DNA of 64,000 bases. Source: Phycisphaera mikurensis NBRC 102666. Its GTDB lineage: Bacteria > Planctomycetota > Phycisphaerae > Phycisphaerales > SM1A02. Under the pieces are notes generated by a model that saw nothing but the letters and a program-made list of their open reading frames with translations, did no database searches and was not told the DNA's origin. The stretch lies in NCBI GenBank assembly GCA_945878575.1, contig CAMDUB010000006.1:1-64000 (forward strand), given 5' to 3'. The translations under genes were made by a program, and so were the position numbers. Shown in pieces: positions 47,157 through 56,741 of this stretch (within the stretch, counting starts at the first letter, position 1; each line of letters begins with the position of its first letter).

Positions 47157-48035
47157 ATGATTATCTCGAAGTGTCCCTCAATGCGTACCGTCTTTGCATC
47201 CGTATCGTTTGCGCTGGTTGCTGCCGTATCTGCCAACGCAGACATGGTTGTATCGCAGCAGAACTTCAACAACCTCGCCCTTGGCGGCATCTCCACCGAC
47301 GCCACCGGCAACACCGCTGGTTCGAGTGGCTGGTACACCTTCGGTAGCGTCGCGACCTACGCGCAGGTCGTTGCCGACCCGAATGCGGCCAACACCAACG
47401 GCACCGCTGCTCACAACGGCGGTCAGGTCCTCCAGACCCAGGCTGCTGCCACCGGCGGCTCGACGCGCTTCACCTGGAACGACGACGTCTACAACACCAT
47501 GGGATCGAACCCGGTCGGCAACACGGTGTTCAGCATGACCTACGACTTCTACATGGGCGGCGTCAGCGCGACCAGCACCAACCGCTACGGGAACTACCTC
47601 TACGACTCGACTGGCACCAAGATCCTCGCCGGTTGCTCGATGCAGAACAGCACTGGGCAGTTCTACCTGCTCAGCAACTACAACAATGCTGGAACGATTG
47701 GCAACTTCAGCTTCAGCACCGGTACTTCGGGCATCCTTGCTCGCAACACGTGGTACACATTTCAGTACACGTTTAATTCGACGACTGGACGTATGACGGC
47801 GGGCTTCAAAGCCTACGGCGCTGCAACCTTCACGGATTTCTTCGTCGACGGCGCGGCTGCGGGTTCGGTCGCTGGCGAGTATGACCTGGTCGCTCAGGTC
47901 AACGGAGCGGCTGCGGGTACGAGCACCCTCGGCTTCTATGACAACATCAACGCCTGGACAGGGGCTCCAGTGCCAGCCCCAGGCGCGATCGCCTTGCTCG
48001 GTCTGGCTGGATTCATGAGTCGCCGTCGTCGCTGA
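47157..48035 (+). CDS. PEP-CTERM-like secreted protein
   Basis: A 292-residue protein. Start at the ATG ending the conserved leader (cctttcccaATG); an ATG eight residues later is also possible. The signal peptide is MRTVFASVSFALVAAVSANA. The body is Ser/Thr/Gly-rich (FNNLALGGISTDATGNTAGS, TSGILARNTWYTFQYTFNST) and looks like a concanavalin-like beta-sandwich. The C-terminus PVPAPGAIALLGLAGFMSRR followed by RRR is a PEP-CTERM tail. A strong terminator follows. It is one of two genes with the same leader, so it is probably co-regulated with the gene at 48216. Confidence 0.88.
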   Translation: MIISKCPSMRTVFASVSFALVAAVSANADMVVSQQNFNNLALGGISTDATGNTAGSSGWYTFGSVATYAQVVADPNAANTNGTAAHNGGQVLQTQAAATGGSTRFTWNDDVYNTMGSNPVGNTVFSMTYDFYMGGVSATSTNRYGNYLYDSTGTKILAGCSMQNSTGQFYLLSNYNNAGTIGNFSFSTGTSGILARNTWYTFQYTFNSTTGRMTAGFKAYGAATFTDFFVDGAAAGSVAGEYDLVAQVNGAAAGTSTLGFYDNINAWTGAPVPAPGAIALLGLAGFMSRRRR

Positions 48036-48068
48036 CTAGATGAGGCTCAAATAGCTTTGTTATTGACT

Positions 48069-48098
48069 AGCGCCCCGTCGTCAGACGGGGCGCTTTTT
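48069..48098 (+). terminator. Rho-independent terminator
   Basis: Perfect 11-base stem AGCGCCCCGTC / GACGGGGCGCT around a four-base loop, followed by TTTT. It ends the gene at 47157. Confidence 0.92.
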
Positions 48099-48108
48099 CA
48101 CCCACTAT

Positions 48109-48215
48109 GAAAATCTCAAAAAATGCATGATGGATGAGAGGCGGAGATTGCGTTCTTGTAAGAGCGGGTGTCATGCGACGCCTTCATATGTCCCCTTCCC
48201 GAGAGGTCCTTCCCA
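48109..48215 (+). promoter_or_regulatory. Conserved leader (copy B)
   Basis: Second copy of the leader described at 47,048, 107 rather than 109 bases long. The G9 run is replaced by agaggcgg, while atgatggatg, agattgcgttct, gtaagagcgggtgtcat and the final ccccttcccgagaggtccttcccaATG are kept. Confidence 0.65.
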
Positions 48216-49034
48216 ATGATCCGATCCTTACTTTCCGTTACGGTTTCAGCGTTTGTTGTTGGTAGTTTTTCAACTTCCGCGGATGCTGCGCAGGTCTGGG
48301 TGCGTTCGACGAACCTTGGCGGCGGTTTAACCGAGTCGTTTGTCTATGGTTCGCTTGCGCAAATGGCCTCCAACACGGGCGGTCAGAGCTTGGGTACCAC
48401 AAGCACGATCAATTATCAGGATGGAATTTGGACTGACGGTAACCACGTCTATAAGACCACGCGTACCGATCTCACCGCGAACTACAACAACGCGTTCATC
48501 AAATACACCAGTCTCTCTAACTTGGCCGCGAACATTGGTGGCGAAACGCTCCTGTTCAATGGTCGGGGTATGTACTTCAATGAGGATGTCGTAGCCAGGA
48601 CTGGAGATGGCGGCGGTGGCACCAATTGGTTCTTCCGAAGTAATGGTGGAGATGGGCTCGAGGACACGGGCAACCAAGATGGTTTCGCCGCGAATGAAGG
48701 CTTTAGCAATATGCTAAATAACAGCCCCTTCTTTACTAGTGGTTTCGCTGGCGGCCTTCAGAACGGCGCTAACAAGTACTGGGGTAATGCTGGAATCGCT
48801 AACAGCGCAGTGTGTTACAACTCAGTAGTCGTGAATGGTGTAGTAACAGCATTCCGAACCTACGCGAGAGGTAACGATATGTTTAACAACGATCCCAGCT
48901 CAACTCTCTCGAGTTTTGCTTACTCGGACTCGGACCGCTTCATGACGATTGATTCGTCAATGGTCCCAACTCCTGGCGCCATCGCACTACTCGCCATCGC
49001 TGGCGTGGGTGCCAAGGGCCGTCGTCGCGCCTGA
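48216..49034 (+). CDS. PEP-CTERM-like secreted protein
   Basis: A 272-residue protein starting MIRSLLSVTVSAFVVGSFST (signal peptide ending near SADAA). The C-terminus VPTPGAIALLAIAGVGAKGR followed by RRA is the sorting tail. The middle has many Gly/Asn repeats (GDGGGGTNWFFRSNGGDG) and no known domain. It uses the leader shared with 47157 and is followed by a hairpin at 49,075. Confidence 0.87.
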   Translation: MIRSLLSVTVSAFVVGSFSTSADAAQVWVRSTNLGGGLTESFVYGSLAQMASNTGGQSLGTTSTINYQDGIWTDGNHVYKTTRTDLTANYNNAFIKYTSLSNLAANIGGETLLFNGRGMYFNEDVVARTGDGGGGTNWFFRSNGGDGLEDTGNQDGFAANEGFSNMLNNSPFFTSGFAGGLQNGANKYWGNAGIANSAVCYNSVVVNGVVTAFRTYARGNDMFNNDPSSTLSSFAYSDSDRFMTIDSSMVPTPGAIALLAIAGVGAKGRRRA

Positions 49035-49074
49035 TCGCCACTCGTGCAATCGATTGGATTCACTCAAGTCTTAT

Positions 49075-49103
49075 GAACGCCCCGGCCTTGCGCCGGGGCG
49101 TTC
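49075..49103 (+). terminator. Hairpin terminator
   Basis: GAACGCCCCGGC and GCCGGGGCGTTC form a 12-base stem with a five-base loop, just after the gene ending at 49034. The following bases (tcaattg) are only weakly T-rich. Confidence 0.75.
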
Positions 49104-49159
49104 TCAATTGAAGACAACACGCCCGACAACTCCAGGTGAATCTGCTACTTTCACCTGCA

Positions 49160-49387
49160 ATGACTGAGCATCCGAACAATCCACTTCAGGGAATGACTCT
49201 TGAAGCCATCCTGACCATCTTGGTCGAGCGTCATGGTTGGGAAACGTTGGCGCAGGGAATCAAAGTGCGCTGTTTCACAAGCGACCCAAGCATAAAATCA
49301 AGCCTCACTTTTTTGCGTAAGACTGAGTGGGCGCGCCAAAAAGTAGAGGCGTGGTACCTGTACGACTTGCGCAACGGTATTAAATAG
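49160..49387 (+). CDS. VF530/DUF2132-family protein
   Basis: A 75-residue protein starting at the ATG at 49160; the frame opens eight codons earlier. [21 protein letters not shown], then [20 protein letters not shown] and [17 protein letters not shown], match the complete VF530 (DUF2132) fold, usually 70-80 residues. The family has a solved structure but an unproven, possibly DNA-binding, function. It is a stand-alone gene. Confidence 0.92.
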   Translation: MTEHPNNPLQGMTLEAILTILVERHGWETLAQGIKVRCFTSDPSIKSSLTFLRKTEWARQKVEAWYLYDLRNGIK

Positions 49388-49579
49388 ATCGACGCACGTC
49401 ATTGCGCCTGCACGGGGGGCTTGACTGGCTTGAACGCCATAATAATTCTGACTCTCGAAAATTGGCATAATTATTGGCGTGCAGAGTTCATCGGACTACA
49501 GTCATTCTGTAGTGCGTTTCGAGGCCAGGCCCGTCCACCATCTTCTTGTTGATTTCTATTTTGTTTCTCAGGAGCTGTC

Positions 49580-52057
49580 TTGAACACAGTGCATCCGTCA
49601 ACAACCCGTTTCACTTGTGCTCTGACAATGCTGTTGGCATTTTCGTGCGTCGCTTCCGCGCAAGTTGAGCGGCAATTTGACGGCACGGTTGACTCCCAAA
49701 TTGGCGTTATGCCACACGCTAATACCATTATGAAGCCACTTCCAGTTGGCATTGCCGGCGGGGGCAAAGACGAACTGAGAACTGGTTGCAATGGCTGTAA
49801 CAAAGAAGCCATGTACAGAGCGTTCATCGCTTCAAAAGGTCAGCAAGACGAGGCCGTGCAAATGCTTGCGGACACGCCGAGCGACACAGACATTCTTGAC
49901 AACAACTTTGATGTGACCATTGACCCCGCGGTGTCATTTATTTCTGGTAGCAACACCATGACGCTGGCGAGCACGGTGAACGGGTTGACGCAGTTCACCT
50001 TTCGCCTACGTAGCACCACTGCAACCATCACCAACGGATACACCATTTCAAGCGTGGTGATTAATGGTGTCACAACAGTGCCAGGCTCGGCCGTGACAAG
50101 CGTGGGCACCTATGGCCGCAGTGTCACGCTCGATCGCGCCTACAACATTGGCGAGCAATTCACGGTGAAGGTGAATTATTCCGGCACTCCGGTCAGCGTT
50201 GGCTTTGGCAGCTTTGTCATTGGTGCCACGGCCTTGAACAGCCTTCCCTTTGCGTGCAATCTTTCAGAGCCGTACTACTCCGCAAGTGTGTGGCCAGTGA
50301 AGGACGGCGACACTGGCCAGCCTGGCGACAACTCCGACAAGAGCACGGCGACCATTTCAATTACCGCGCCGAGCGCGTATAAAAGTGTTTCCAATGGTGT
50401 GCTGCAATCTGTTACGCCAGTGGCTGGGGGCAACAATAAAACCACGTGGCGCACGAATATTCCAACCGCGTCGTATTTATTCTGCTTCGGCATTCACGCC
50501 TACAACGTGTACGACTACACCTACAACTATCCGCTGGCCGGTGGTGGCACCGGCAGTATGCCGTTTCAGATAAATATTTCTCCGCCCAGTGATACTGCGA
50601 ACAACCGCGCTGTTTGGAGTCAGTCCTTGCAAATGATGGAAACACTGCGCCCGCTGTTCGGCGTGTATCCATTTGTGTCAGAAAAATACGGCATTTATCA
50701 ATTCACATTTGGCGGCGGCATGGAGCATCAAACCATGACCGGCATGGGTGGATTCAATGAAGGCGTAACAGTGCATGAACTTGGCCATCAATGGTGGGGG
50801 GACGATGTCACGTGCAAAACATGGAATGACATTTGGCTCAATGAGGGATTCGCCACGTACTCGGAAGCCCTTTGGTATGAACGCAAGCCTGGATCCACTG
50901 GTCTGCCCGCGTTGCACAACGCTATGGCGTCGCGTCGACCTGCAGCGGCGGCCTTGACGGGCACCACAAACGCAAGTGTGTATTGCTACAACGTTGCCAG
51001 TGCCAGCGCCATTTTCAGTAGTAGCACCTCTTACCGCAAAGGGGCGTGGGCTCTGCACACGCTGCGCAAATATGTTGGCGACGTGAAGTTCTTTCAAATC
51101 CTTGCCAATTATCGCGCGACGTATCAAGGCTCTGCGGCAACTACGCAACAATTCGTGGATATTGCCAGTGCAGTCTATGGATCTAGTTTGCAGGGGTACT
51201 TTGATTCATTCGTGTTTGGTCAAGGAGCGCCCGTGTACTCCTATGCAACTCAAGCGGTCACCATCAACGGCAAGACCTACCTCAAGTTGAATGTGCAGCA
51301 AACTCAAAACGTGCTCATGGGCAAGAACGGCAAATTTGTCACGCCGATTGATGTCAAAATCACAACCTCAAGTGGCGTAAGCACCGCGGTTATTTTGAAT
51401 AACGAACGCGAGGAATCCTTTGTGATTCCAACCAATCGCTTGGCCACTGCCGTAGTGCTTGATGAGAGCAATTGGATTTTGAACAACGGGAAGACGAGTA
51501 CGACGTATTTGGCCAGTGCGCCAAAGTTGCTTGAGGCTGTGCCCGCGCTTGGATCAAGCATGGAATGTTCGGGGTTGCCAACAACCGCGCAGTTGACCTT
51601 TAGTGAAAATATCGTGGCCACTGCCGCGCACTTCACAGTGGTTGGTCCTGCGGGCGCTATCACCCCAACATATTCCTACAACTCTGCCACCAACACGGTG
51701 TCACTTGGTCTTGGAACGCTTGAGATTGCGGGCACATACCAGGTCACGGTGTCGGATCTCATCACGGCCGGCGGCATTCGCCTTGACGGTGAAATTGCAA
51801 ATGCAAGTGCCCCCGCAAGTCTTCCTTCAGGCGATGGTTTGCCGAACGGCGCGGCGGTGTACACATTTGCATTGACTTGCATTCGGTGTCCCGCTGATTT
51901 GAACGGTGATCATGAAGTGAATGCTGCGGATTTAGGCTTACTTCTTGCGCAATTTGGTGTATGTTCCGGGCCCTGCTCGGCGGATCTAAACGGAGATAAT
52001 GTAGTGAACTCCGCCGACTTGGGAAAGCTGCTGAACGACTTTGGACCTTGTCCTTAA
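49580..52057 (+). CDS. Secreted M1-family aminopeptidase with dockerin-like tail
   Basis: An 825-residue protein. TTG start behind AGGAG; the signal peptide is [17 protein letters not shown]. The M1 core is [13 protein letters not shown] (GxMEN-like), then [20 protein letters not shown] and [14 protein letters not shown], which contain HExxH-x18-E for zinc. An N-terminal beta domain (about residues 80-260) fits M1 N-domains. After the catalytic domain come a beta segment, an Ig-like part ([20 protein letters not shown]) and two dockerin motifs, [20 protein letters not shown] and [20 protein letters not shown]. It is an extracellular peptidase, probably surface-attached. A very weak ribosome signal precedes the next gene. 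Confidence 0.93.
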   Translation: MNTVHPSTTRFTCALTMLLAFSCVASAQVERQFDGTVDSQIGVMPHANTIMKPLPVGIAGGGKDELRTGCNGCNKEAMYRAFIASKGQQDEAVQMLADTPSDTDILDNNFDVTIDPAVSFISGSNTMTLASTVNGLTQFTFRLRSTTATITNGYTISSVVINGVTTVPGSAVTSVGTYGRSVTLDRAYNIGEQFTVKVNYSGTPVSVGFGSFVIGATALNSLPFACNLSEPYYSASVWPVKDGDTGQPGDNSDKSTATISITAPSAYKSVSNGVLQSVTPVAGGNNKTTWRTNIPTASYLFCFGIHAYNVYDYTYNYPLAGGGTGSMPFQINISPPSDTANNRAVWSQSLQMMETLRPLFGVYPFVSEKYGIYQFTFGGGMEHQTMTGMGGFNEGVTVHELGHQWWGDDVTCKTWNDIWLNEGFATYSEALWYERKPGSTGLPALHNAMASRRPAAAALTGTTNASVYCYNVASASAIFSSSTSYRKGAWALHTLRKYVGDVKFFQILANYRATYQGSAATTQQFVDIASAVYGSSLQGYFDSFVFGQGAPVYSYATQAVTINGKTYLKLNVQQTQNVLMGKNGKFVTPIDVKITTSSGVSTAVILNNEREESFVIPTNRLATAVVLDESNWILNNGKTSTTYLASAPKLLEAVPALGSSMECSGLPTTAQLTFSENIVATAAHFTVVGPAGAITPTYSYNSATNTVSLGLGTLEIAGTYQVTVSDLITAGGIRLDGEIANASAPASLPSGDGLPNGAAVYTFALTCIRCPADLNGDHEVNAADLGLLLAQFGVCSGPCSADLNGDNVVNSADLGKLLNDFGPCP

Positions 52058-52235
52058 GAATCGCAATCACCATCGCATTGCCGCTGGTTGAGGGGCTGCC
52101 CGTAACACCGCCGCGCTTGATTGGCTTAGAGAAGGCGCGCTGCCTTGAACGGGATCTATTCGCAACGAAAATGTTCCGTTTGAGGGGTTCATTGCCATTC
52201 GTTTGGGCAAACATGACGCCTACGATCTTCACGCA

Positions 52236-52943
52236 ATGAAAAACTACGTAATCGCAGGTGGTAGTTCCGGAATCGGAAAGGCCCTCACTGAACAGCTGCT
52301 TGCCGCGGGTCACCGCGTCTATGTCCTGGCGCGCGCCGCCCGGGGGTTGGAGCCGCACGCCAATCTCCAATTCATTGAGACGGATTTCAGCGTCGCCGCC
52401 CCGGTCATCCAAGGGTTACCTGAGGAGATTCACGGGCTCGCCTACTGCCCCGGAAGCATTCAACTTCAGCCGTTTCACCGAATGAAGGAAGACCTCTTTC
52501 TGAATGACTATCGAATCAATGTCCTGGGCGCAGTCCACCTCATTCAGGCCGCGTTACCCGCGCTGAAGAAGCCGGGACAATCATCCATCGTCTTGTTTAG
52601 TACGGTGGCAGTGCAAACCGGTATGCCCTTCCACGCTTCGATCGCTGCTGCAAAGGGAGCCGTTGAGGGCCTCACCCGGTCCTTGGCGGCGGAGTTTGCC
52701 ACCGCGGGTATTCGGGTGAACGCCATTGCGCCATCACTGACGAACACGCCGCTTGCCGATCGACTGCTCAACAGTCCTGAGAAGTTGGACGCATCCAACA
52801 AGCGTCATCCGATCGGCCGCGTTGGTCAGCCCGCCGAAGTAGCGGCGTTGGCTGCACTGCTCCTAGGCGAGCATGGGTCGTGGATGACGGGCCAGGTGCT
52901 GCACCTGGATGGCGGCATGGGTCAGCTGAGACTGTTCGCGTGA
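52236..52943 (+). CDS. Short-chain dehydrogenase/reductase (SDR)
   Basis: A 235-residue enzyme from the ATG at 52236. [20 protein letters not shown] is the Rossmann Gly-motif (GGSSGIG). [13 protein letters not shown] fits the NAG-like region, though the Asn position is altered. [14 protein letters not shown] and [20 protein letters not shown] contain the catalytic Ser and the K of SxxxK; the usual Tyr of YxxxK is missing here (HASIAAAKG has Ser/Ile instead). [14 protein letters not shown] is the P-G-equivalent motif. It binds NAD(P), but the missing Tyr leaves activity in doubt. Confidence 0.85.
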   Translation: MKNYVIAGGSSGIGKALTEQLLAAGHRVYVLARAARGLEPHANLQFIETDFSVAAPVIQGLPEEIHGLAYCPGSIQLQPFHRMKEDLFLNDYRINVLGAVHLIQAALPALKKPGQSSIVLFSTVAVQTGMPFHASIAAAKGAVEGLTRSLAAEFATAGIRVNAIAPSLTNTPLADRLLNSPEKLDASNKRHPIGRVGQPAEVAALAALLLGEHGSWMTGQVLHLDGGMGQLRLFA

Positions 52944-52995
52944 CCCAACGCATTTCCTGCGTAAAGTCCGATTAACCAATCAAAGGCGAGCCGCT

Positions 52996-53145
52996 ATGCG
53001 AGGCGTAAAGAAAGAGAATTTACCACAGAAGATTTGCCTTTCCTGTGGGCGCCCATTCACGTGGCGTAAAAAATGGGAACGCGATTGGGATCAAGTGAAG
53101 TATTGCTCGGATCGCTGTCGATCATCAAAGCGCGGGAACTCCTGA
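52996..53145 (+). CDS. DUF2256 small zinc protein
   Basis: A 49-residue protein. It contains [20 protein letters not shown], then [18 protein letters not shown], the full DUF2256 pattern with CxxC...CxxxC zinc ligands. It starts at an ATG in the weak ribosome setting aaggcgag. It ends three bases before the cryptochrome start. DUF2256 genes are commonly next to photolyase/cryptochrome genes in bacteria, as here, so a role in flavoprotein or DNA-repair function is likely but unproven. Confidence 0.92.
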   Translation: MRGVKKENLPQKICLSCGRPFTWRKKWERDWDQVKYCSDRCRSSKRGNS

Positions 53146-53148
53146 ATC

Positions 53149-54432
53149 ATGCCTCAACGCATCCTGCTTTGGTACCGAAACGACTTGCGTGTCGCAGACC
53201 ATGAAGCGCTGCACCAAGCCGTTCGTGCAGGTGCGCAGATTCTCCCGGTGTACGTCGATGGCGCTACCCCCGAGCGCTACGAACTGCCGGGGAATCCCAC
53301 CATTCCTGGCTTTCGTCGGAAGTTCCGACTTGAATCGCTGCGTGCGCTCGATCAGCAGTGGCGTGATTGGAATAGTTCGCTGGTTGTCATGACCGGCGAC
53401 CCAGCGGAAGTCATTCCGCAGCTTTGCGCCAAGTATCAGATCAATTCGGTGTGCCTGAATGCCGAGTCATCGCATGATGAGGCAGCGCAGTACAAGCAGG
53501 TTGCGCGGCAACTGCAGAGCGCGAACATTGCATGTAATGTCTTTCACGGCGCCCCGCTGATTCACCCAGACGATCTTCCGTTTGCACTGCGCGATCTCCC
53601 CGACATCTTCACCCAGTACCGCAAGATTGTTGAAGCTCGCCTCAATGTTCGCGCTTGCCTTCCAACGCCCGCCGCAGTGCAGGTGCTTCCGCATGACGAA
53701 GCGCCCTTTGCGCCGGTCTTTCCGGAAACAATTGCCGATGTTCGAAGCGCCCTGCCATTTCAGGGTGGTGAGCCGGCGGGTCAGGCACGGCTTCATGACT
53801 ATGTGTGGAAGTCTGACCAACTTCGCATCTACAAAGAGACACGCAACGGACTGATCGGTACTGACTATTCATCCAAGTTCAGTGCGTGGCTTGCAGCCGG
53901 GTGCATTTCCCCGCGTCAGGTGTTCCACGAAGTGCGTCGCTACGAGAGCGAGCGCATCGCCAATGACAGCACCTATTGGATGATCTTTGAACTGCTGTGG
54001 CGCGATTACTTCCGCTTAGTCATGGAAAAATTCGGTACTGCCCTGTTCTCACTTGATGGGATTGCGCGTCGCAGAACGCCCCGCTCATGGGGCCGCAACA
54101 GCGCCGATTTCCAAGCGTGGGCGAGCGGCAACACCGGCAATCGGTTCATTGATGCCAACATGCGCGAGTTGCTATTGACCGGATTCATGAGTAACCGCGG
54201 CAGACAGAATGTAGCGAGCTACTTTGTTCATGAACTTGCTTTGGACTGGCGCCTAGGGGCTCAATACTTTGAGGAGGCCTTGGTGGATTACGACGTCTAT
54301 TCCAATTGGGGCAATTGGGCATACTTAGCTGGTGTAGGTAACGATCCCCGCGAGAATCGCCGGTTTAACATCACCCGCCAATCGGACGTCTATGACCCCG
54401 CTGGCAGCTACCAAAAGCTTTGGCTTGATTGA
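53149..54432 (+). CDS. cry: DASH-family cryptochrome / photolyase
   Basis: A 427-residue protein. The N-terminal antenna-binding part starts ILLWYRNDLRVADHEALHQA. The FAD part has GTDYSSKFSAWLAAGCISPR, YWMIFELLWRDYF, FIDANMRELLLTGFMSNRGR and QNVASYFVHELALDWRLGAQ, then EEALVDYDVYSNWGNWAYLA. The N-W-G-N-W block and the NRGRQNVASY signature define the Cry-DASH group. It repairs single-stranded or structured cyclobutane dimers and may sense light. It is likely co-transcribed with DUF2256. Confidence 0.96.
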   Translation: MPQRILLWYRNDLRVADHEALHQAVRAGAQILPVYVDGATPERYELPGNPTIPGFRRKFRLESLRALDQQWRDWNSSLVVMTGDPAEVIPQLCAKYQINSVCLNAESSHDEAAQYKQVARQLQSANIACNVFHGAPLIHPDDLPFALRDLPDIFTQYRKIVEARLNVRACLPTPAAVQVLPHDEAPFAPVFPETIADVRSALPFQGGEPAGQARLHDYVWKSDQLRIYKETRNGLIGTDYSSKFSAWLAAGCISPRQVFHEVRRYESERIANDSTYWMIFELLWRDYFRLVMEKFGTALFSLDGIARRRTPRSWGRNSADFQAWASGNTGNRFIDANMRELLLTGFMSNRGRQNVASYFVHELALDWRLGAQYFEEALVDYDVYSNWGNWAYLAGVGNDPRENRRFNITRQSDVYDPAGSYQKLWLD

Positions 54433-54491
54433 GTTCACATAAGATGTTTCCCAGCGGGTCTTGCAGCACCGCGCAACACCTTGAGTAACCC

Positions 54492-55820
54492 ATGACCAAC
54501 GCATCTGATTCATACCTGCCTCCCAGTGATTCACAGCGACTGGTATTGCATAACGAAATACACACCCGCCCTTCAGCAACATTCAAACTTCCGGCGCTGG
54601 TGGTCTATGTTGCGGTGCTGAACGCCAAGGTAAGTATTGCCGATGAATGCCAGCACCTTCGCCTGTTAACCGGGCATGCACACTTGAGCGTTGAGCAGAT
54701 GAAGGGCAATTTCTTGCAACTTCAATGCGATCACTTCAAGGTCATTTGGGAGCGTCATACCGAGTTCACTCGTTACACCATCATTCAATCACTGCCCGGC
54801 AACGCGCATTGGGGAAGTCAGTTGCCGGAACTGGCAATCCATGTGGCTACTGGCATTGATTGGCTGAAGAACATACCCGGCAAGACGATCACTGCCATCC
54901 AACTTGCCATGCTCAATGAGGGTATGGATGATCCGGACTCCATCTTCAAAGCCAAGCAATGGCTTGGGCATGGAACAGTCGTTGGCGGCACCTTGGGGCG
55001 CACAACGGGTGATCAACCCCATTCACATTTGATCACCAACTTACGAATTGGCGATGACGGATTTGTCCGCATGCTGGTGTTGACGTCTGCGGGAACTTCA
55101 GAGAATCGCGCTGGTCGCGTGGCCCAACGACTGCTTGAGCTGGAGACCTATCGAATCATGGCATTGCTGAGCTTGCCGATCGCAAAGCAGTTGTCCAGCA
55201 AACTCTTTGAGGCTGAAGCTCAATTGGTAGATATCACTGCGCGGATCGAGAAGAACTCGGATAGTGATGAGGTGTTACTCAACCAGCTTGCAAGCCTTGC
55301 CGCACAGGTGGAAAGCGCGACCGCTGAGCACAGCTATCGTTTCAGTGCAGCGCGTGCTTACGACGCGATTGTGCGCGAGCGCATCTCCGAGATGCGCGAA
55401 AAGCCATTGTCTGGCATTCAGACTATGGGTGAATACATACAACGCCGATTAGCGCCAGCAATCGCTACCGTCAATGCAACATCCGACCGATTGGAAGCCT
55501 TGGCGGAACGAGTGGCGCGCGCAAGTGCATTACTGCGAACACGGGTCGAAATTGCAGCCGAGGCGCACAATCAAGAGTTGCTTGAAAAGTTGACTCGTGG
55601 ACAAGCGCTACAACTACAGCTGCAAACAACCGTTGAAGGTCTCTCCGTTGCAGCTATCACCTATTACGTGGTGAGCCTGCTCTATTACTTGACGAAAGCG
55701 GCAAAGGCCTATGGCATCAACCTGAACCCAGAAATGGTGGCAGGATTCAGTGCACCCGTGGTTCTGGTGTTCAGCTGGCTACTGATTCGGAAGATTCACC
55801 GCAATTTCCGCGGGATGTGA
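54492..55820 (+). CDS. DUF3422 membrane-anchored protein
   Basis: A 442-residue protein. SQRLVLHNEIHTRPSATFKL, then IWERHTEFTRYTI and RLGDDGFVR-like motifs (LRIGDDGFVRMLVL), are typical of DUF3422. LETYRIMALLSLPIAKQLSS follows, then a helical part and two C-terminal membrane helices (GLSVAAITYYVVSLLYYL, PVVLVFSWLLIRKI). Family members are inner-membrane proteins of unknown role. It starts 59 bases after the cryptochrome stop. Confidence 0.9.
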   Translation: MTNASDSYLPPSDSQRLVLHNEIHTRPSATFKLPALVVYVAVLNAKVSIADECQHLRLLTGHAHLSVEQMKGNFLQLQCDHFKVIWERHTEFTRYTIIQSLPGNAHWGSQLPELAIHVATGIDWLKNIPGKTITAIQLAMLNEGMDDPDSIFKAKQWLGHGTVVGGTLGRTTGDQPHSHLITNLRIGDDGFVRMLVLTSAGTSENRAGRVAQRLLELETYRIMALLSLPIAKQLSSKLFEAEAQLVDITARIEKNSDSDEVLLNQLASLAAQVESATAEHSYRFSAARAYDAIVRERISEMREKPLSGIQTMGEYIQRRLAPAIATVNATSDRLEALAERVARASALLRTRVEIAAEAHNQELLEKLTRGQALQLQLQTTVEGLSVAAITYYVVSLLYYLTKAAKAYGINLNPEMVAGFSAPVVLVFSWLLIRKIHRNFRGM

Positions 55821-55892
55821 CGCAGGCGCCATTCTTGCTCACCGCCTACCGGCGCGGGGTGTTCGTGTCGTACAGTTTCAACGCACGTGACC

Positions 55893-56681
55893 TCAGGCCC
55901 CGTTCCACACGTAGAGGTCAACGCTGCATACTTCTGTAAAGCCGAGCTTGACGCAGATTGGTGCGGACGTCTTGCGGTCGCCCTGAAGTACCGCGGCTTC
56001 TTTACCCATGGCGCGCGCATCGGCCACCCGTGCCGCCACCATCGCCGTGTAAATACCGTGCCCGCGATGAGCGTCCAGCGTGGCCGCGCCCTGCAGCACT
56101 GCCACGCCGCTGCCCTTCGGTGAGAACATGCTCGATACCGACACTGGTTCCTTCACACCTTCGACGAATGCCAGGTAGTGCGCTCCTCCCGATCCAGCCA
56201 ACGGCAACGCGTCGTAGTAGATGGCCGTGAGCCGCTCGGGCATGGGGTACGCCACCGTGTACAGGCGGATGACGTCATCGCGATCCGCGGCGGTCGCTTT
56301 CCGCACGGTGACGCGCGGATTGGGCTTGAATTCTTTCGCCATATCGGTGAGCACCAAACCCGCTTGCTCAACCATGCGGGAGAACCCAGCGGCTTCTAAC
56401 CGAGCGACCAGGTCAACGGGCGTGGACGACGGATTGAGCCACCAGCCAACCATGTGCCCGCGCTTGCCAAAGAACTCCTGCACCCGCGCGATCATGGCGT
56501 CGGCGTTCTCTTCCGTGAGCGTGGAAAGACCAACCATGTTGCCAAACGGATGTGACACGTCGGGGGTGGCATGCGCCTTGAGTCCCGGGAATGTGGGCAC
56601 GTCCCACCGACCCGGCAACAGCGGGAATTCAAAGAGACTGTGCTCAAGGGCGTGCAGGATCGATGTTTGGTCTACGGGCAT
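55893..56681 (-). CDS. GNAT-family N-acetyltransferase
   Basis: A 262-residue protein from the ATG at 56681; an upstream TTG at 56717 is less likely. The N-terminal half (LEHSLFEFPLLPGRWDVPTF, PFGNMVGLSTLTEENADAMI) is an extra domain. The C-terminal half has RVTVRKATAADRDDVIRLYT and GVAVLQGAATLDAHRGHGIY with TAMVAARV, the Q/R-x-x-G-x-G/A-like acetyl-CoA loop (RGHGI), then KLGFTEVCSVDLYVW. The substrate is unknown. Confidence 0.82.
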   Translation of the reverse strand: MPVDQTSILHALEHSLFEFPLLPGRWDVPTFPGLKAHATPDVSHPFGNMVGLSTLTEENADAMIARVQEFFGKRGHMVGWWLNPSSTPVDLVARLEAAGFSRMVEQAGLVLTDMAKEFKPNPRVTVRKATAADRDDVIRLYTVAYPMPERLTAIYYDALPLAGSGGAHYLAFVEGVKEPVSVSSMFSPKGSGVAVLQGAATLDAHRGHGIYTAMVAARVADARAMGKEAAVLQGDRKTSAPICVKLGFTEVCSVDLYVWNGA

Positions 56682-56741
56682 GTTGAGTGATCGTAGTAAA
56701 TAGTCCTTCGCCGACAAGTTTCATATGATTTTCAATTCAGC

